This document shows, piece by piece, positions 37,087-49,700 of a stretch of 64,000 nucleotides of DNA; within the stretch, counting starts at the first letter, position 1, and each line of letters opens with the position of its first letter. The stretch is from positions 1-64,000 of the forward strand of contig NZ_JAAKDT010000008.1 in NCBI RefSeq assembly GCF_011038785.1, given 5' to 3'. The notes under the pieces were generated by a model. The model did no database searches. It was not told where the DNA came from and saw only the letters and a list, made by a program, of their open reading frames with translations. Source of the DNA: Parabacteroides sp. ZJ-118. GTDB lineage: Bacteria > Bacteroidota > Bacteroidia > Bacteroidales > Tannerellaceae. The position numbers and the translations under genes were made by a program.

Positions 37087-38343
37087 TTATTCCAACCAGG
37101 GCTGGGGGTTCAGCTTTGTCTTTTCCTTCCAGAGCTGGAAGTGGAGGATCGTGGAGTTGCCGTCCTCCGGGTCGGAATAGATCCTTCCGATCGCCTGGCG
37201 GGTGGAGACGCCGTCGCCCGCCTTCACGTAGACCTGGCTCAGGTTGCTGTAGACCGTCAGGTAGTTGCCGTGACGGACGATCACGGAATTGTTGTAGCCC
37301 GGCACCACGAATACCCGCGTCACGACCCCGTTGAACACCGCGCGGGCATCCGCCCCGGGGGAGGTCTGTATGTCGATGCCGCTGTTGTTGGTCCGGACAT
37401 ACCTCAGCTCCTCGTGCTGCCGCTCGCCGAACGCGGCGACGATCGTGTGCCGCCCGGCCACCGGGTAGGGCAGGCGCCCCCGGTTGCCCGCGAAATCGTC
37501 GGACAGCCGCTTCTCGGCCTTTGTCATCGCGTAGCCTCCTTTCGTATCCGCCACGCGCTCCTCGCGGGACGGCTCCTTCTTACGCGCGCGCTCCGCCTTG
37601 GCCGCCGCCTCGGCGCGGGCGATCTCCTCGGCGATCTGTCTCTCGATCTGCCGGTTCAGCGCCTCGGCCTGCCGGCGCTTCTTCTGGAGGTCCGCCTTCA
37701 GCTCTTTCTGCTTCTTGTCCAGCCGCCGGACCTCCGCCTTCCGCGAGGTCTCCTCGCTCTCCAGCTTCTCGCTCTCTTCCTGGCGGGTGCCCAGGAGGGC
37801 GCGCTTCTCGGCCCGGGTCTTCTCCATCTCGGCCTGCCGGCGGCGGATCTCGGCCTGCTTCTCGAGGATGTCGTCCGCCTGCCGCCTCTGCCAGTCCGCG
37901 TATTCCCGCAAATAGCGCATGCGCCGCATGGACTGGGAGAAACTCCGGGCGGACAGGATGAACAGCAATTTATCCTGCGAGCTGTGGCGCTTGTAAAGCC
38001 CCTGCATCGATTTGCCGTAGTTCGCCCGCTTGTCGGCCAGCTCCCGCCTCAGGAGGCCCAGCTGCTCTTGGATCCGCGAGATGTCCCGCTCGATCTCGTC
38101 CAGCTCTTGGTTCAACAGCCGGATGACCTCCTTGCGGGAGAGGATCTGCCGCGCGAGCAGGTTCAAACGGTTCAGGGAGGTCTTGGCGCTTTGGGCCGTC
38201 TCCCGCAATAAGCGGTCTGTCGCCTCGATGTCGGCCAACGCCTCCGCGCGCCGCTGCTCCAGCTGACGGACGGCGGCGGATTTCTGGCCGTAAACCGCGG
38301 CGGACAGGGCCCATGCCCCTAAAAGGATCCAGACGTACCTCAT
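37087..38343 (-). CDS. EnvC-like murein hydrolase activator (degenerate M23)
   Basis: A 418-residue exported protein with a signal peptide (1-20), a long coiled coil (about 22-260, rich in Arg, Glu, Leu) and a C-terminal LytM/M23 domain (about 290-418). In EnvC-type proteins this activates cell-wall amidases during division. The usual first zinc histidine is replaced: the motif reads TNNSGIDIQT, although LHFQLW keeps the later histidine. The domain is therefore probably non-catalytic, as in EnvC. It is the last gene of the rpoN-to-envC run, six bases after the DUF4292 gene. Confidence 0.88.
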   Translation of the reverse strand: MRYVWILLGAWALSAAVYGQKSAAVRQLEQRRAEALADIEATDRLLRETAQSAKTSLNRLNLLARQILSRKEVIRLLNQELDEIERDISRIQEQLGLLRRELADKRANYGKSMQGLYKRHSSQDKLLFILSARSFSQSMRRMRYLREYADWQRRQADDILEKQAEIRRRQAEMEKTRAEKRALLGTRQEESEKLESEETSRKAEVRRLDKKQKELKADLQKKRRQAEALNRQIERQIAEEIARAEAAAKAERARKKEPSREERVADTKGGYAMTKAEKRLSDDFAGNRGRLPYPVAGRHTIVAAFGERQHEELRYVRTNNSGIDIQTSPGADARAVFNGVVTRVFVVPGYNNSVIVRHGNYLTVYSNLSQVYVKAGDGVSTRQAIGRIYSDPEDGNSTILHFQLWKEKTKLNPQPWLE

Positions 38344-38349
38344 GACTGC

Positions 38350-39195
38350 TTAGGGATTCGGGTTCGTAATCGTTTTCAGTAGCTGCGCGAAGGTGACGCG
38401 CTTGTATTTGGAAGGGAGCGGGAAGTCCAGCTCGAGCGGCTCGTCCAGCCGGATCCGGGAGTAATGGATCGTCGCCCCGCCCTCGGGATGCCCGTTCTTC
38501 AGCACCCGCACGTCCATCCGCGCCGGGAATGGCTGCTGATCCACCCAGCGGAAGTCCTCGTACAGCCATCGCAGGCCGTAGCGGTCGGCGGGGTCCGCCA
38601 CGTGGGTGGCGAGCAGTTTCTCCGCGCCGTCTGCCCTGAAGGTATAGCGCAGCCCCATGGCATCCTCGGCCCGGATCTCGGCGACCGGGCCCTCTTGCCT
38701 CAGCTTGAGGCGATCGTAGTGCTCGCGGGAGACGCCCCGCTCCCCGGGGATAAACAGGTGATTCGTGAGAAGGGCTTGCAGATTGTAGAAGTTGAACTCG
38801 ATGGGGGTCTGCCCTCGCAAATTGGAGTAGTTCTCGATCAGGTAGCGTCTGTTCATGCGGTCCGCCACCTTGATCGTATCGCGGCTCAGCTCGATACGGA
38901 GGATCTCGATCCCGAGAAACGGCTGTACCGACAGCTGGAAAGCGCTATCCTTGACCATCTTCATATCCACCCGGGCGCTCATGGGCTTGCCGGGGATGTC
39001 CAGCTCCACGCTCAAGCGGGCCGTCAGGGTACGGAACCGGAAGGATCGCTCCTCCATCGACCGGAGGAACTCGTCGTGGGCCTTGACGCCGGCGGATCCC
39101 TCCGTCGCGACCTTCCCGGACGACCTACAGCCGGCCAGCATCAAAAGGAAAAGGCCTCCGCACAACAGGAGGGCCCGGAAACTCTCTCTTCTCAT
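38350..39195 (-). CDS. DUF4292 outer-membrane lipoprotein
   Basis: A 281-residue lipoprotein (LMLAGCRSS lipobox, cysteine about 22). The body has the LolA/LolB-like strand pattern of DUF4292 proteins: TARLSVELDIPGKPMSARVDMKMVKDS, FLGIEILRIELSRDTIKV, and RWVDQQPFPARMDV. LolB-like lipoprotein handling is a fold-based guess only. The start overlaps the end of the TPR gene by four bases, and the pair is conserved next to envC in related genomes as far as I recall. Confidence 0.8.
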   Translation of the reverse strand: MRRESFRALLLCGGLFLLMLAGCRSSGKVATEGSAGVKAHDEFLRSMEERSFRFRTLTARLSVELDIPGKPMSARVDMKMVKDSAFQLSVQPFLGIEILRIELSRDTIKVADRMNRRYLIENYSNLRGQTPIEFNFYNLQALLTNHLFIPGERGVSREHYDRLKLRQEGPVAEIRAEDAMGLRYTFRADGAEKLLATHVADPADRYGLRWLYEDFRWVDQQPFPARMDVRVLKNGHPEGGATIHYSRIRLDEPLELDFPLPSKYKRVTFAQLLKTITNPNP

Positions 39196-40910
39196 CTCGC
39201 GTTCTTGTCTTCTATATATTGCCGCTCGGCGATCTTACGGTTCAAGACCTCGGTCTCTTTCCCCCTCTCTTTCGCCTCTTTCCATTGCTCCACCGCTTTC
39301 TCCTTGTCACCGTTCATGAAAAGGATGTCTCCATAGTGATCCGCGAGCTCGGCGCTCTTCGTCTTGTCCTTCTCCAACGCGCTCTCGATGTAGATCTTCG
39401 CCAAGGTATAGTTGCCTTGTACGAAAAATATCCACGCGTAGGTGTCCAGATAGGTGGCGTTGTCCGGCTCCAGCTTGATGCACTGGGCGCTCATGCGCTC
39501 CGCTTTCTTCAGCTCTTTCTTCTCCAGGGAGAGGAAGTAGCTGTAGTTGTTCAGCACGGCCACGTTCTTGTCGTTGTACTTCAACGCCTCCTCGTAGGCC
39601 TTATACGCCTGGTCCGACTGCCCCATCTGGTGGTAAATGTCACCGATCTGGCCGTAGAAGTCCGACCTCAGCGGCAGGTTCTCCTTCGGGAGGATGTCCA
39701 GGCCCGCGTAGTAGGTATCCAGCGCCTCTTGGTATTTCTCCTGCTGGTAATAGGCGATCCCCAGGTAGAAGTGGTATTCCGGCGACTCGGGGAAAAGCTC
39801 CATGCAAGCCGTGCAGATACGGACGACCTCCGGGATATCCTCCCCGGTCAAGGCCAGGCTCAGCAATTGCTGCCAGGCCTCGGCCTTGCCCGGCTCCAGC
39901 TCGGTCACCAGCTGGAACTGGAATCTCGCCTCCTCCGTCTTCCCCTGGACCATCAGCAGCCCGCCATACATCAGCTTCAGGTCGATATCCTCCGGATGTT
40001 GCTCCAGAAGGGTCTGGAACAGGGGGTTCGCGCTCTCGGTCTCCTGCTCCGTTTGCCGCAGCTTCAGGATATACCGGGAGAGGATGTTCACCTTCGTCTC
40101 CACGTCCAGCTTCTCGTTGACCAACGCGCTGCGGATCTGCCGCTCGGCGGCCTCCTTGTCCCCTTTCGCCTCGTAGTAATTGGCCATGGAGACGATATAG
40201 TAGGGGTCGGTCGGATCCATCTCATTCGCTTTTTGATAGCAGGCCAACGCCTTCTCCATCTCCCCGTTCTCCAAGTGAAGGTCGCCCAGCACGATCTGGT
40301 AACGGGCCTCCATGGGGTATTTGGCCGCCAGCTTCTCGATCTCCTTGAAGGCCGCTTCCGGCTTCTCCAAGCGGACGTACAGTTTGTATTTCTGCATGGA
40401 GATCGCCTCGTTCATGCCCATTACCGACTCCAACGCGTCGTAGGCCGCGATCGCCTTCCCGATCTCGCCGGCCTGCGTCAGGGCATCGGCCAGGTAATAA
40501 TTCAGCTCCTTCTTCTCCGGGTAATCGCGGACCAGCGCCTCGTACTCCTCGGCGGCTTCGCCATACATGCCCAGGTTCCGGGTGATGGAGGCCAAGGCCA
40601 TCTTGTAGGTGAAATTATCCCGGCTGTTGGCCACGGCTCTTTTCAACATCTCGACCGCTTTTTCCGGACGGTTCAGCCGCACGTAGAAGGAGGAAAGCTC
40701 ATACAAGAGCGGAGCCGCCGTCGAGTCGATCGCCAAGCAGTGGTTGAAAGCGTCGTAGGCGGCGTCGAATTTGCCGGCGTTCTTCAAGTTCAAGCCCTCA
40801 TAAAAGAAGTAATCGAACTTGCGCCGCTCCTTCTCCGTCGCCGCGGCACCGGCCGGGAGCGCGGCGACCAACGCGTGGAAAGCGATGAGATATATCAGTT
40901 GCTTAAACAT
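39192..40910 (-). CDS. Exported tetratricopeptide repeat protein
   Basis: A 572-residue protein with a signal peptide (about 1-24) and TPR units across nearly its full length (for example LLYELSSFYVRLNRPEKAVE, YQIVLGDLHLENGEMEKALA, YFYLGIAYYQ-like repeats). It has no catalytic domain and probably serves as a periplasmic scaffold. It lies between dut and the DUF4292 lipoprotein, with which it overlaps by four bases. Confidence 0.88.
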   Translation of the reverse strand: MFKQLIYLIAFHALVAALPAGAAATEKERRKFDYFFYEGLNLKNAGKFDAAYDAFNHCLAIDSTAAPLLYELSSFYVRLNRPEKAVEMLKRAVANSRDNFTYKMALASITRNLGMYGEAAEEYEALVRDYPEKKELNYYLADALTQAGEIGKAIAAYDALESVMGMNEAISMQKYKLYVRLEKPEAAFKEIEKLAAKYPMEARYQIVLGDLHLENGEMEKALACYQKANEMDPTDPYYIVSMANYYEAKGDKEAAERQIRSALVNEKLDVETKVNILSRYILKLRQTEQETESANPLFQTLLEQHPEDIDLKLMYGGLLMVQGKTEEARFQFQLVTELEPGKAEAWQQLLSLALTGEDIPEVVRICTACMELFPESPEYHFYLGIAYYQQEKYQEALDTYYAGLDILPKENLPLRSDFYGQIGDIYHQMGQSDQAYKAYEEALKYNDKNVAVLNNYSYFLSLEKKELKKAERMSAQCIKLEPDNATYLDTYAWIFFVQGNYTLAKIYIESALEKDKTKSAELADHYGDILFMNGDKEKAVEQWKEAKERGKETEVLNRKIAERQYIEDKNAR

Positions 40911-40939
40911 TCTATTTATTCTTGTTAACCTTATTACAC

Positions 40940-41374
40940 TTACTCTTTTCCGGTATGGCCGAATCCCCCGGCTCCCCGCTCCGTATCATCCAACGTCTCC
41001 ACGGGTTCCCAATCCACACGGCTGTGGGCGGCTATCACCATTTGGCAGATGCGCTCCCCGTCATTCACCGTAAAAGGCTCGGAAGACAGATTCGCGAGAA
41101 TAACGCCGATCTCTCCCCGATAATCGGCGTCGATCGTACCCGGTGTATTCAGCAGGGTTATCCCATGCTTCAAAGCCAACCCGCTGCGAGGACGCAACTG
41201 GGCCTCATAGCCCTCCGGCAGCGAGATATACAGCCCGGTCGGGATTAATTTACGCTCCAACGGCCTCAACACGACCGATTCCGACAGATTCGCCCGGATA
41301 TCCATCCCGGCAGACAAAGGAGTCGCGTAGCCCGGCAGCGGGTGGCGCGATTGATTGATAATTCTTACTTTCAT
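40940..41374 (-). CDS. dut: Deoxyuridine 5'-triphosphate nucleotidohydrolase
   Basis: It hydrolyses dUTP to dUMP and pyrophosphate, keeping uracil out of DNA and feeding thymidylate synthesis. The 144-residue protein has the five dUTPase motifs: [42 protein letters not shown], and the C-terminal [10 protein letters not shown] arm. I choose ATG at 41374; the upstream in-frame ATG at 41407 adds an atypical segment and lies before the promoter-like element. Confidence 0.96.
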   Translation of the reverse strand: MKVRIINQSRHPLPGYATPLSAGMDIRANLSESVVLRPLERKLIPTGLYISLPEGYEAQLRPRSGLALKHGITLLNTPGTIDADYRGEIGVILANLSSEPFTVNDGERICQMVIAAHSRVDWEPVETLDDTERGAGGFGHTGKE

Positions 41375-41379
41375 ACGTG

Positions 41380-41387
41380 CAAAGATA
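41380..41387 (-). promoter_or_regulatory. Candidate -7 element just before dut
   Basis: TATCTTTG on the minus strand fits the consensus exactly. Transcription would start within a few bases of the dut ATG at 41374, so the mRNA would be nearly leaderless. A TTG at 41407-41405 is 17 bases upstream, a little close for -33. Confidence 0.4.
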
Positions 41388-41408
41388 AACAAATTGTCGA
41401 TGGCCAAG

Positions 41409-43244
<1,836 letters not shown>

Positions 43245-43336
43245 TTCCAGTTGACAATTGATAGTTGGCGGCTGGCAATAGACAGCTGACAGTTATCGTT
43301 TATCGTAACCATCAACTGCCACTTGTCATCTGTCAA

Positions 43337-43843
43337 TTAATTAGTTTTGTATTTGAAAGAAACCTTGGCCAACTCCTCGTTAGCCTTCACGATTTTCTTC
43401 TTTAAATCCTCCTTATAAGCGGATAGCTTCTCCTGAAGCCGCTCGTCGCCGACGGCAAGCATCTGCGCCGCGAGGATTCCGGCGTTCAAAGCGCCATTGA
43501 TACCGACAGTAGCCACGGGGATTCCCGGAGGCATCTGCACGATAGCCAACAGCGCGTCCATACCGTCCAGCGTAGCGTTGATAGGCACGCCGATCACAGG
43601 AACCGTCGTCATGGAGGCGATCACACCGCAAAGATGAGCGGCCATTCCGGCAGCGGCGATGATAACCTTGATTCCACGTCCTTTGGCTCCCTTGGCGAAA
43701 GCCTCCACCTCCGCGGGAGTACGGTGCGCGGATAGCGCATGCATCTCGAACGGGATCTCCATCTCATCCAAGAACTTGGCCGCCTTCTCCATAACGGGTA
43801 GGTCCGAGGTGCTACCCATGATAATACTTACAACGGGTGTCAT
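43337..43843 (-). CDS. purE: N5-carboxyaminoimidazole ribonucleotide mutase
   Basis: It converts N5-CAIR to CAIR in purine synthesis. The 168-residue class I PurE shows [38 protein letters not shown], and [21 protein letters not shown]. It starts two bases after gcvH, so the two are coupled. Confidence 0.96.
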   Translation of the reverse strand: MTPVVSIIMGSTSDLPVMEKAAKFLDEMEIPFEMHALSAHRTPAEVEAFAKGAKGRGIKVIIAAAGMAAHLCGVIASMTTVPVIGVPINATLDGMDALLAIVQMPPGIPVATVGINGALNAGILAAQMLAVGDERLQEKLSAYKEDLKKKIVKANEELAKVSFKYKTN

Positions 43844-43845
43844 TC

Positions 43846-44226
43846 TTATTTAGCGATTAGCTTTTGATAGTCTTCGGCGGATAGCAAGTCCTCTAATTCT
43901 CCGGCATCAGAAACAGAGATCTTGATCAACCAACCTTTGCCATAAGCGTCTTCATTCACCAGCTCGGGAGCGTCTTCCAGCTCCGCGTTTACTTCCAGGA
44001 CCATGCCACCCGCGGGCATGAAAAGATCAGAAACAGTCTTGACAGCCTCGATCGTACCGAACACCGCTTCTTTAGCGACGGTCTCACCCACTGTCGTGAT
44101 GTCTACAAAAACGATCTCACCGAGCTCGCTTTGCGCGTAATCAGTAATGCCAACATAGGCTACGTCACCTTCTACACGAATCCACTCATGGTCTTTTGTG
44201 TACTTCAAATCTGTAGGAAAATTCAT
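43846..44226 (-). CDS. gcvH: Glycine cleavage system H protein
   Basis: The 126-residue lipoyl carrier that shuttles the aminomethyl group between P, T and L proteins. It starts [20 protein letters not shown], with the lipoylated lysine in [19 protein letters not shown]. The other glycine cleavage genes are not in this window. H protein also acts in lipoate transfer in some bacteria. Confidence 0.96.
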   Translation of the reverse strand: MNFPTDLKYTKDHEWIRVEGDVAYVGITDYAQSELGEIVFVDITTVGETVAKEAVFGTIEAVKTVSDLFMPAGGMVLEVNAELEDAPELVNEDAYGKGWLIKISVSDAGELEDLLSAEDYQKLIAK

Positions 44227-44242
44227 AATTTTAGTGTTTTTA

Positions 44243-44863
44243 TTAGATAAATAAATAGATATAACTCACTAGTGAGGCTACAAAGGTACATATAAATCCC
44301 AAACAAAACCCCGCATATACCTGCATGGGTGTATGCCTTTTTAAAAAGATACGCGAGGTACCTAATAAACCGGCCACGATCAATGCGGCCATAAAAGAGC
44401 CGTAGGGATTTATCATATGGATACGCGCCATTCCCATAATACCGCCCAGTAACCCGCCGATACCAATGGCATGCGCGCTGATCTTCCAAGCGAAGTTGAT
44501 GCACAAGGCGGCTACCAAGGCTACGCAAGCCCCGATCAACATCGCTAACAACCAAGAAGGAATCAGCATCTTGTATAGGAAAAAGATACAGGCCAGGATG
44601 GAAGTGATAAAAATCAGATAAGGGACCACCCGCTCCTTCCGGTCGGAGAGCTCTATATCGCCGGCCGCGCCATTTCTCACCAACAAGAAAATGAAAAGTC
44701 CGGGAACTATCGCTGTCGAAATGAAGGTGCCTCCGGCAATCAGCAGCTTCACGGGCAACGGGTAAATGGCGAGAAATGTAAACATCAACGCCAACACGAT
44801 CCCATAGGTCACCATAAGCAACGGATGGAACACGAAAGATATTATATTCGAGAACAGTCTCAT
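44243..44863 (-). CDS. PAP2-like integral membrane protein, active-site residues altered
   Basis: A 206-residue protein with about six membrane segments. The pattern resembles PAP2 lipid phosphatases ([47 protein letters not shown]). The PSGH motif reads KISAHAIG, and the usual final aspartate of SRxxxxxHxxxD is glutamine. It may be an inactive or divergent relative. It lies between rpoN (6 bases) and gcvH (16 bases). Confidence 0.7.
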   Translation of the reverse strand: MRLFSNIISFVFHPLLMVTYGIVLALMFTFLAIYPLPVKLLIAGGTFISTAIVPGLFIFLLVRNGAAGDIELSDRKERVVPYLIFITSILACIFFLYKMLIPSWLLAMLIGACVALVAALCINFAWKISAHAIGIGGLLGGIMGMARIHMINPYGSFMAALIVAGLLGTSRIFLKRHTPMQVYAGFCLGFICTFVASLVSYIYLFI

Positions 44864-44869
44864 ACGCCT

Positions 44870-46327
44870 TTATATCTCCTTTCTCAGACGAGCGACCGGA
44901 ACCCCCAGTTGCTCCCTGTATTTCGCTACCGTACGCCGGGCGATGACATATCCCTTTTCTTTCAGGATCGTAGCCAACTCCTCGTCGGTCAACGGTTTTC
45001 GTTTATCTTCGGCATCCACATGCTCTTTCATGATCTTTTTCACCTCACGGGTCGAGATCTCCTCGCCGGTATCGGTCTGTATAGACTCGGAGAAAAAGTA
45101 TTTCAACGGATAAATACCGAAATTCGTTTGTACATATTTACTGTTGCTTACCCGGGAAATGGTGGAGATATCATACCCCGCGCGCTCGGCTACGTCTTTC
45201 AAGATCATGGGATGGAGTGTAGCCTCATCGCCTGTCAGGAAAAAGTCCCGTTGTAAACAGATAATCGCCTCCATGGTACGTCGCAAGGTCTCATTACGCT
45301 GCTTGATCGCATCGATAAACCACTGCGCGGAATCGAGCTTTTGCTTCACGAACTGTACGGCATCCCGTCTCTCAGCGGTTTGATTCGCCTTATTCGCCGT
45401 ATAATCCTGAAACATCTCGGCATACTCCCGGCTGATACGCATATCCGGTATCCCCCGGCTGTTCATGCTCAAGAGAAGCTCTCCGTTATGCGCTTCCACC
45501 ACGAAATCCGGGATGATCTGGCTCATCGCCACTTCCATGGAACCACCCCAATTACTTCCGGGTCTCGGATTCAACATCGTAATCTCGTGAATGACCTTCT
45601 TCAACGTTCCCTCATCAATATCGAGGCCTCGTAAGATCTTATCGTAATGTTTGCGGATGAACTCCTCGAAATATTCGGTCAAGACACGGATCGCCAAATT
45701 CGTAACCGAAGTCTTCTCCTTCTTATCCAACTGGATCAGCAGACATTCTTTCAAGTCGCGAGCCCCTACCCCGGCAGGCTCAAAATCTCGGATGATATGC
45801 AAGACAGACTCGATCTCCTTCTCATCCACCTCTTGTCCGGCTTGGAAGATCAAGTCGTCCGCTACCGCCGAAAGGTCCCGGCGCAAGTAACCGTCATCAT
45901 CGACATTTCCAATGATATACTCCGCTATTTTCATCTGCTTATCCGGTAAGTCCCTTAACCCGAGCTGCTGTAGCAAAAACTCATTCAAGGATTGGCTTAC
46001 GGAGAAGGGGACATCCTCCTTCCGTTCCGCACGCTCGGTCATTTCCCGCAGCTTATAATCCGGTATATCGTCTTCCGTTAAATAATCTCCCAAAGAGAGG
46101 TCGGTCTCGGCATCGGCAGAAGGGATCTCGTCTCCCCCCTCCTCTGTATCAGTACGTTCAAAATCATCAACAGGCTCTTTTCCTTCCTCCAAGGCAGGGT
46201 TATCTTCCAGCTCATGCCTCACACGCTCTTCCAGCTCAACCGCGGGAAGCTCCAGAAGCCGTATCAACTGTATCTGCTGAGGGGATAGCTTTTGCTGTAA
46301 CTTTTGTTGTAACTGTTGCTTTAACAT
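44870..46327 (-). CDS. rpoN: RNA polymerase sigma-54 factor
   Basis: An alternative sigma factor that works with AAA+ enhancer-binding activators. The 485 residues show the Gln/Leu-rich activator-contact start (LKQQLQQKLQQKLSPQQIQL), an acidic linker (about 55-100), the core-binding part, and the RpoN box ARRTVAKYREQL near the C-terminus. It is first in the minus-strand housekeeping run, behind a consensus -7 element. Confidence 0.97.
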   Translation of the reverse strand: MLKQQLQQKLQQKLSPQQIQLIRLLELPAVELEERVRHELEDNPALEEGKEPVDDFERTDTEEGGDEIPSADAETDLSLGDYLTEDDIPDYKLREMTERAERKEDVPFSVSQSLNEFLLQQLGLRDLPDKQMKIAEYIIGNVDDDGYLRRDLSAVADDLIFQAGQEVDEKEIESVLHIIRDFEPAGVGARDLKECLLIQLDKKEKTSVTNLAIRVLTEYFEEFIRKHYDKILRGLDIDEGTLKKVIHEITMLNPRPGSNWGGSMEVAMSQIIPDFVVEAHNGELLLSMNSRGIPDMRISREYAEMFQDYTANKANQTAERRDAVQFVKQKLDSAQWFIDAIKQRNETLRRTMEAIICLQRDFFLTGDEATLHPMILKDVAERAGYDISTISRVSNSKYVQTNFGIYPLKYFFSESIQTDTGEEISTREVKKIMKEHVDAEDKRKPLTDEELATILKEKGYVIARRTVAKYREQLGVPVARLRKEI

Positions 46328-46387
46328 AATCTAAATCATTGCACTGTAAGGGCAGGGCAATCACCCGCCCCCTTATTTATCAGCATG

Positions 46388-46395
46388 CAAATATA
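46388..46395 (-). promoter_or_regulatory. Candidate -7 element for rpoN
   Basis: TATATTTG on the minus strand matches the consensus, with a leader of about 55 bases. The rest of the 46328-46759 gap is A/T-rich and holds no recognised gene. A weaker TACCTTCG at 46692-46699 could serve the divergent DUF2723 gene. Confidence 0.5.
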
Positions 46396-46759
46396 AGTTT
46401 TTAGTTTTAACAGTACAGCTATTAAACTATAATAGTTCTAAACAAGGTGCATGATGGACCCTGGCGACTTTAACCCAACTTTGATTTCCATCGAAGTGTT
46501 TGATTTATATTTTAACGACTTAGCTTTCTTTGTTTGTCGTTTTGTGTACTACAAACTTTTCTCTATGCTTATCCTTCTAAATCGAACCTGCTAAATCAAG
46601 CTTACGTCATTTTTAACGAACGATTGATAATTCTAATCTACTCTATATAATTTATAGGGGGATGGAACGTTAGGTATTAAACGTAAATGATTACCTTCGC
46701 GGCCGACTGCCCGGTGGGTACGCAAGTAGAAATAATTAATTATCACACTTATACAAAGT

Positions 46760-49700
46760 ATGGGAAAGTACAAACTAATCAACAACGTGTTGGGGTGGGT
46801 CGTTTTTTTGATCGCTTCTGCCGTTTATCTGATGACAATGGAACCCACCGCCAGTTTCTGGGATTGCGGTGAGTTTATCTCCTCGGCATACAAACTGGAA
46901 GTAGGGCACCCGCCCGGAGCTCCTTTCTTTATGTTGACAGCCAATTTGTTTACGCAGTTCGCCTCCGACCCTTCCAAGGTGGCTGTGATGGTTAATACGA
47001 TGTCCGCCCTGTTTAGCGGCCTGACGATCTTATTCCTTTTCTGGAGTATTACCCATTTGGCTCGTAAGATTATCGTGGAAGACGATAAAACGATGTCTTT
47101 GGGGCAGATGATTACGATCATGGGTTGCGGTTTGGTAGGTTCTTTGGCTTATACATTTAGCGATACATTTTGGTTTAGCGCCGTGGAGGGCGAGGTATAT
47201 GCTTATTCTTCCTTGTTTACCGCCGTGGTATTCTGGTTGATCCTGAAATGGGAGGAAGCCGCCGATCGCCCGCATGCCGATCGTTGGATTGTACTGATCG
47301 CTTATCTGATGGGCCTGAGTATCGGTGTCCATTTGCTGAACTTATTGTGTATCCCAGCGATCGTGTTGGTGTATTATTACAAGAAATTCCCGAACCCTAC
47401 GATGAAGGGTACGCTGATCGCTTTGTTGGTGTCGTTCGCTATCGTGGGCTTGATGATGTACGGTGTCGTACAAGGTTTGGTTGAGGTTTGCGGTTATTTC
47501 GAGCTGTTGTTTGTCAATCTGTTCGGCACGCCGTATAACTCGGGTGTATATGCGTTCGTGATTATCTTGGCGGCTTCGTTGATCTGGGCGATCCGGGAGA
47601 CGATGCGAGACGAGGTCCATCCGGTGCGGATGAAGATCTCCTTTATCCTTTCGATCGTATTGCTGGGTATTCCATTTATCGGTAGCGGTTACGTGATCGC
47701 CGTGATCCTTACGGCGGCTTTGACGGCTTATCTGTTCATGAGCAAGCGGGTAAATATCAAGATGCTGAATACGATCTTGGTTTGTTTGATGGTAATCGTA
47801 GTGGGTTATTCATCCTATGCCTTGACATTGATTCGTGCGACAGCCGATACGCCGATGAACCAGAACGCACCGCAGGATATCTTTACCTTGCGTACCTATT
47901 TGGCTCGTGAACAATACGGTAAGACCCCGTTGATCTACGGCCAGACCTATGTCTCCGAGGTGAGACGCGAGAACCAAGGCGGTACTTGCGTACCTGTATC
48001 GAAAGAGGGTGAGCCAACGTGGAGCCGTGTCATTAAGAAAGACAAAAACGAGAAGGATCATTACTATATCTCTCGTTACGATACGGAATACGAATATGTG
48101 GATGAGTTGAGTATGCTTTTCCCCCGTATGTATAGTAGCGACGGACGTCATGTGGCTGCTTATAAGGAGTGGGCACAAGTAAAAGGTACACCGGTGAAGT
48201 TCAACCGTTGTGGCGAGATGGTGACGGTGATGAAACCTACATTTGCCGAGAACCTGCGTTATTTCTTCGCTTATCAGCTGAATTTCATGTACTGGCGGTA
48301 TTTCATGTGGAACTTCTCCGGACGGCAGAACGATATACAAGGTCACGGCGAAGTTTCGAATGGTAACTGGATAACCGGTATTCCCTTTATCGATGAGGCT
48401 TTGGTGGGCCCGCAAGAGGATATGCCGTTCGATATTATCAACAATAAGGGGCATAACGTATATTACATGTTACCGCTTCTGTTGGGTATCTTGGGGCTTC
48501 TATTCCAAGCTTATGCCGGGAAGAGGGGTATTCAGGGATTCTGGATCACGTTCTTCTTGTTCTTTATGACGGGTATCGCGATCGTGCTTTACTTGAACCA
48601 GACGCCGTATCAACCTCGTGAGCGAGACTATGCGTATGCCGGATCGTTTTATGCGTTCTGTATATGGATCGGTTTTGGTGTGGCGGCCTTGGCGAAAGGA
48701 TTGCGGGAGTATGGCAAGCTATCTCCGGTAGTGGCGGGTTCTGTCGCGACGCTACTGTGCCTGTTGGTCCCTATCCAGATGGGTGCGCAGAACTGGGATG
48801 ATCACGATCGCTCGAATCGTTATGTTTGTCGCGATTTCGGTGCGAATTACTTGGAATCGTGCGAGCCGAACGCGGTTATATTTACGAATGGCGATAATGA
48901 CACGTTCCCGTTGTGGTATGCGCAGGAGGTGGAAGGTATTCGTACGGATGTACGTGTATGCAATACGAGCTATTTGCAAACCGACTGGTATATCAATCAA
49001 ATGAAGAAGCAAGCATACGAATCTGATCCGCTTCCAATCTCTTGGCAACCGGAGGATTATGTGCAAGGTACTCGTGATGCCGCTTATATATTCCCGATGA
49101 CGGATAAATCGATCGATCTGAAGACCGCTCTTGATTTCGTTCGCAGTAACGATCCGAAGTTTAAGAAGATCCCGGGAATCAACCAAGAATTGGATTATAT
49201 CCCTGCGCAGACATTGACGATGAGGGTAGATTCCGCCGCGGTTATGGCTGCCGGAGTGATCGATACCGCTGACTTACCGTATTTGCGAAAAGAGATGAAG
49301 ATTGACTTGAAAGGCAAGGATGTCTTGGGTAAACAAGAGTTGATTATCTTGGATATGTTGCAGACGAATGATTGGAGCCGTCCGATCTATTACGCGATTA
49401 CCGTAAGCCCGGATCAGTTCGTAAAACTGGATCCGTACTTCCAGCAGACCGGTATGGCTTATCAGATCGTTCCGATGGAGACACAGGGAACGACTCGTTC
49501 GATCAATACGGAGAAGATGTATGACAACGTGATGAATAAGTTCAAATGGGGGGGAGTCAATACGCCGGGTGTGTACTTGGATGAGAATGTGATGCGGATG
49601 TGTAAGAGCTATCGCATCGCGTTGTTCGGTAAGTTGGCTGCCGCTTTGGTCGCGGAAGGTGAGAATGAGAAAGCGCTGAACGTATTGGATAAGGCAATGG

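Noticed and set aside
39219-40928. Plus-strand open frame of 569 codons opposite the TPR gene
   Set aside because: The minus strand encodes regular TPR units and a signal peptide; the plus frame is low-complexity Leu/Val/Arg without domains.
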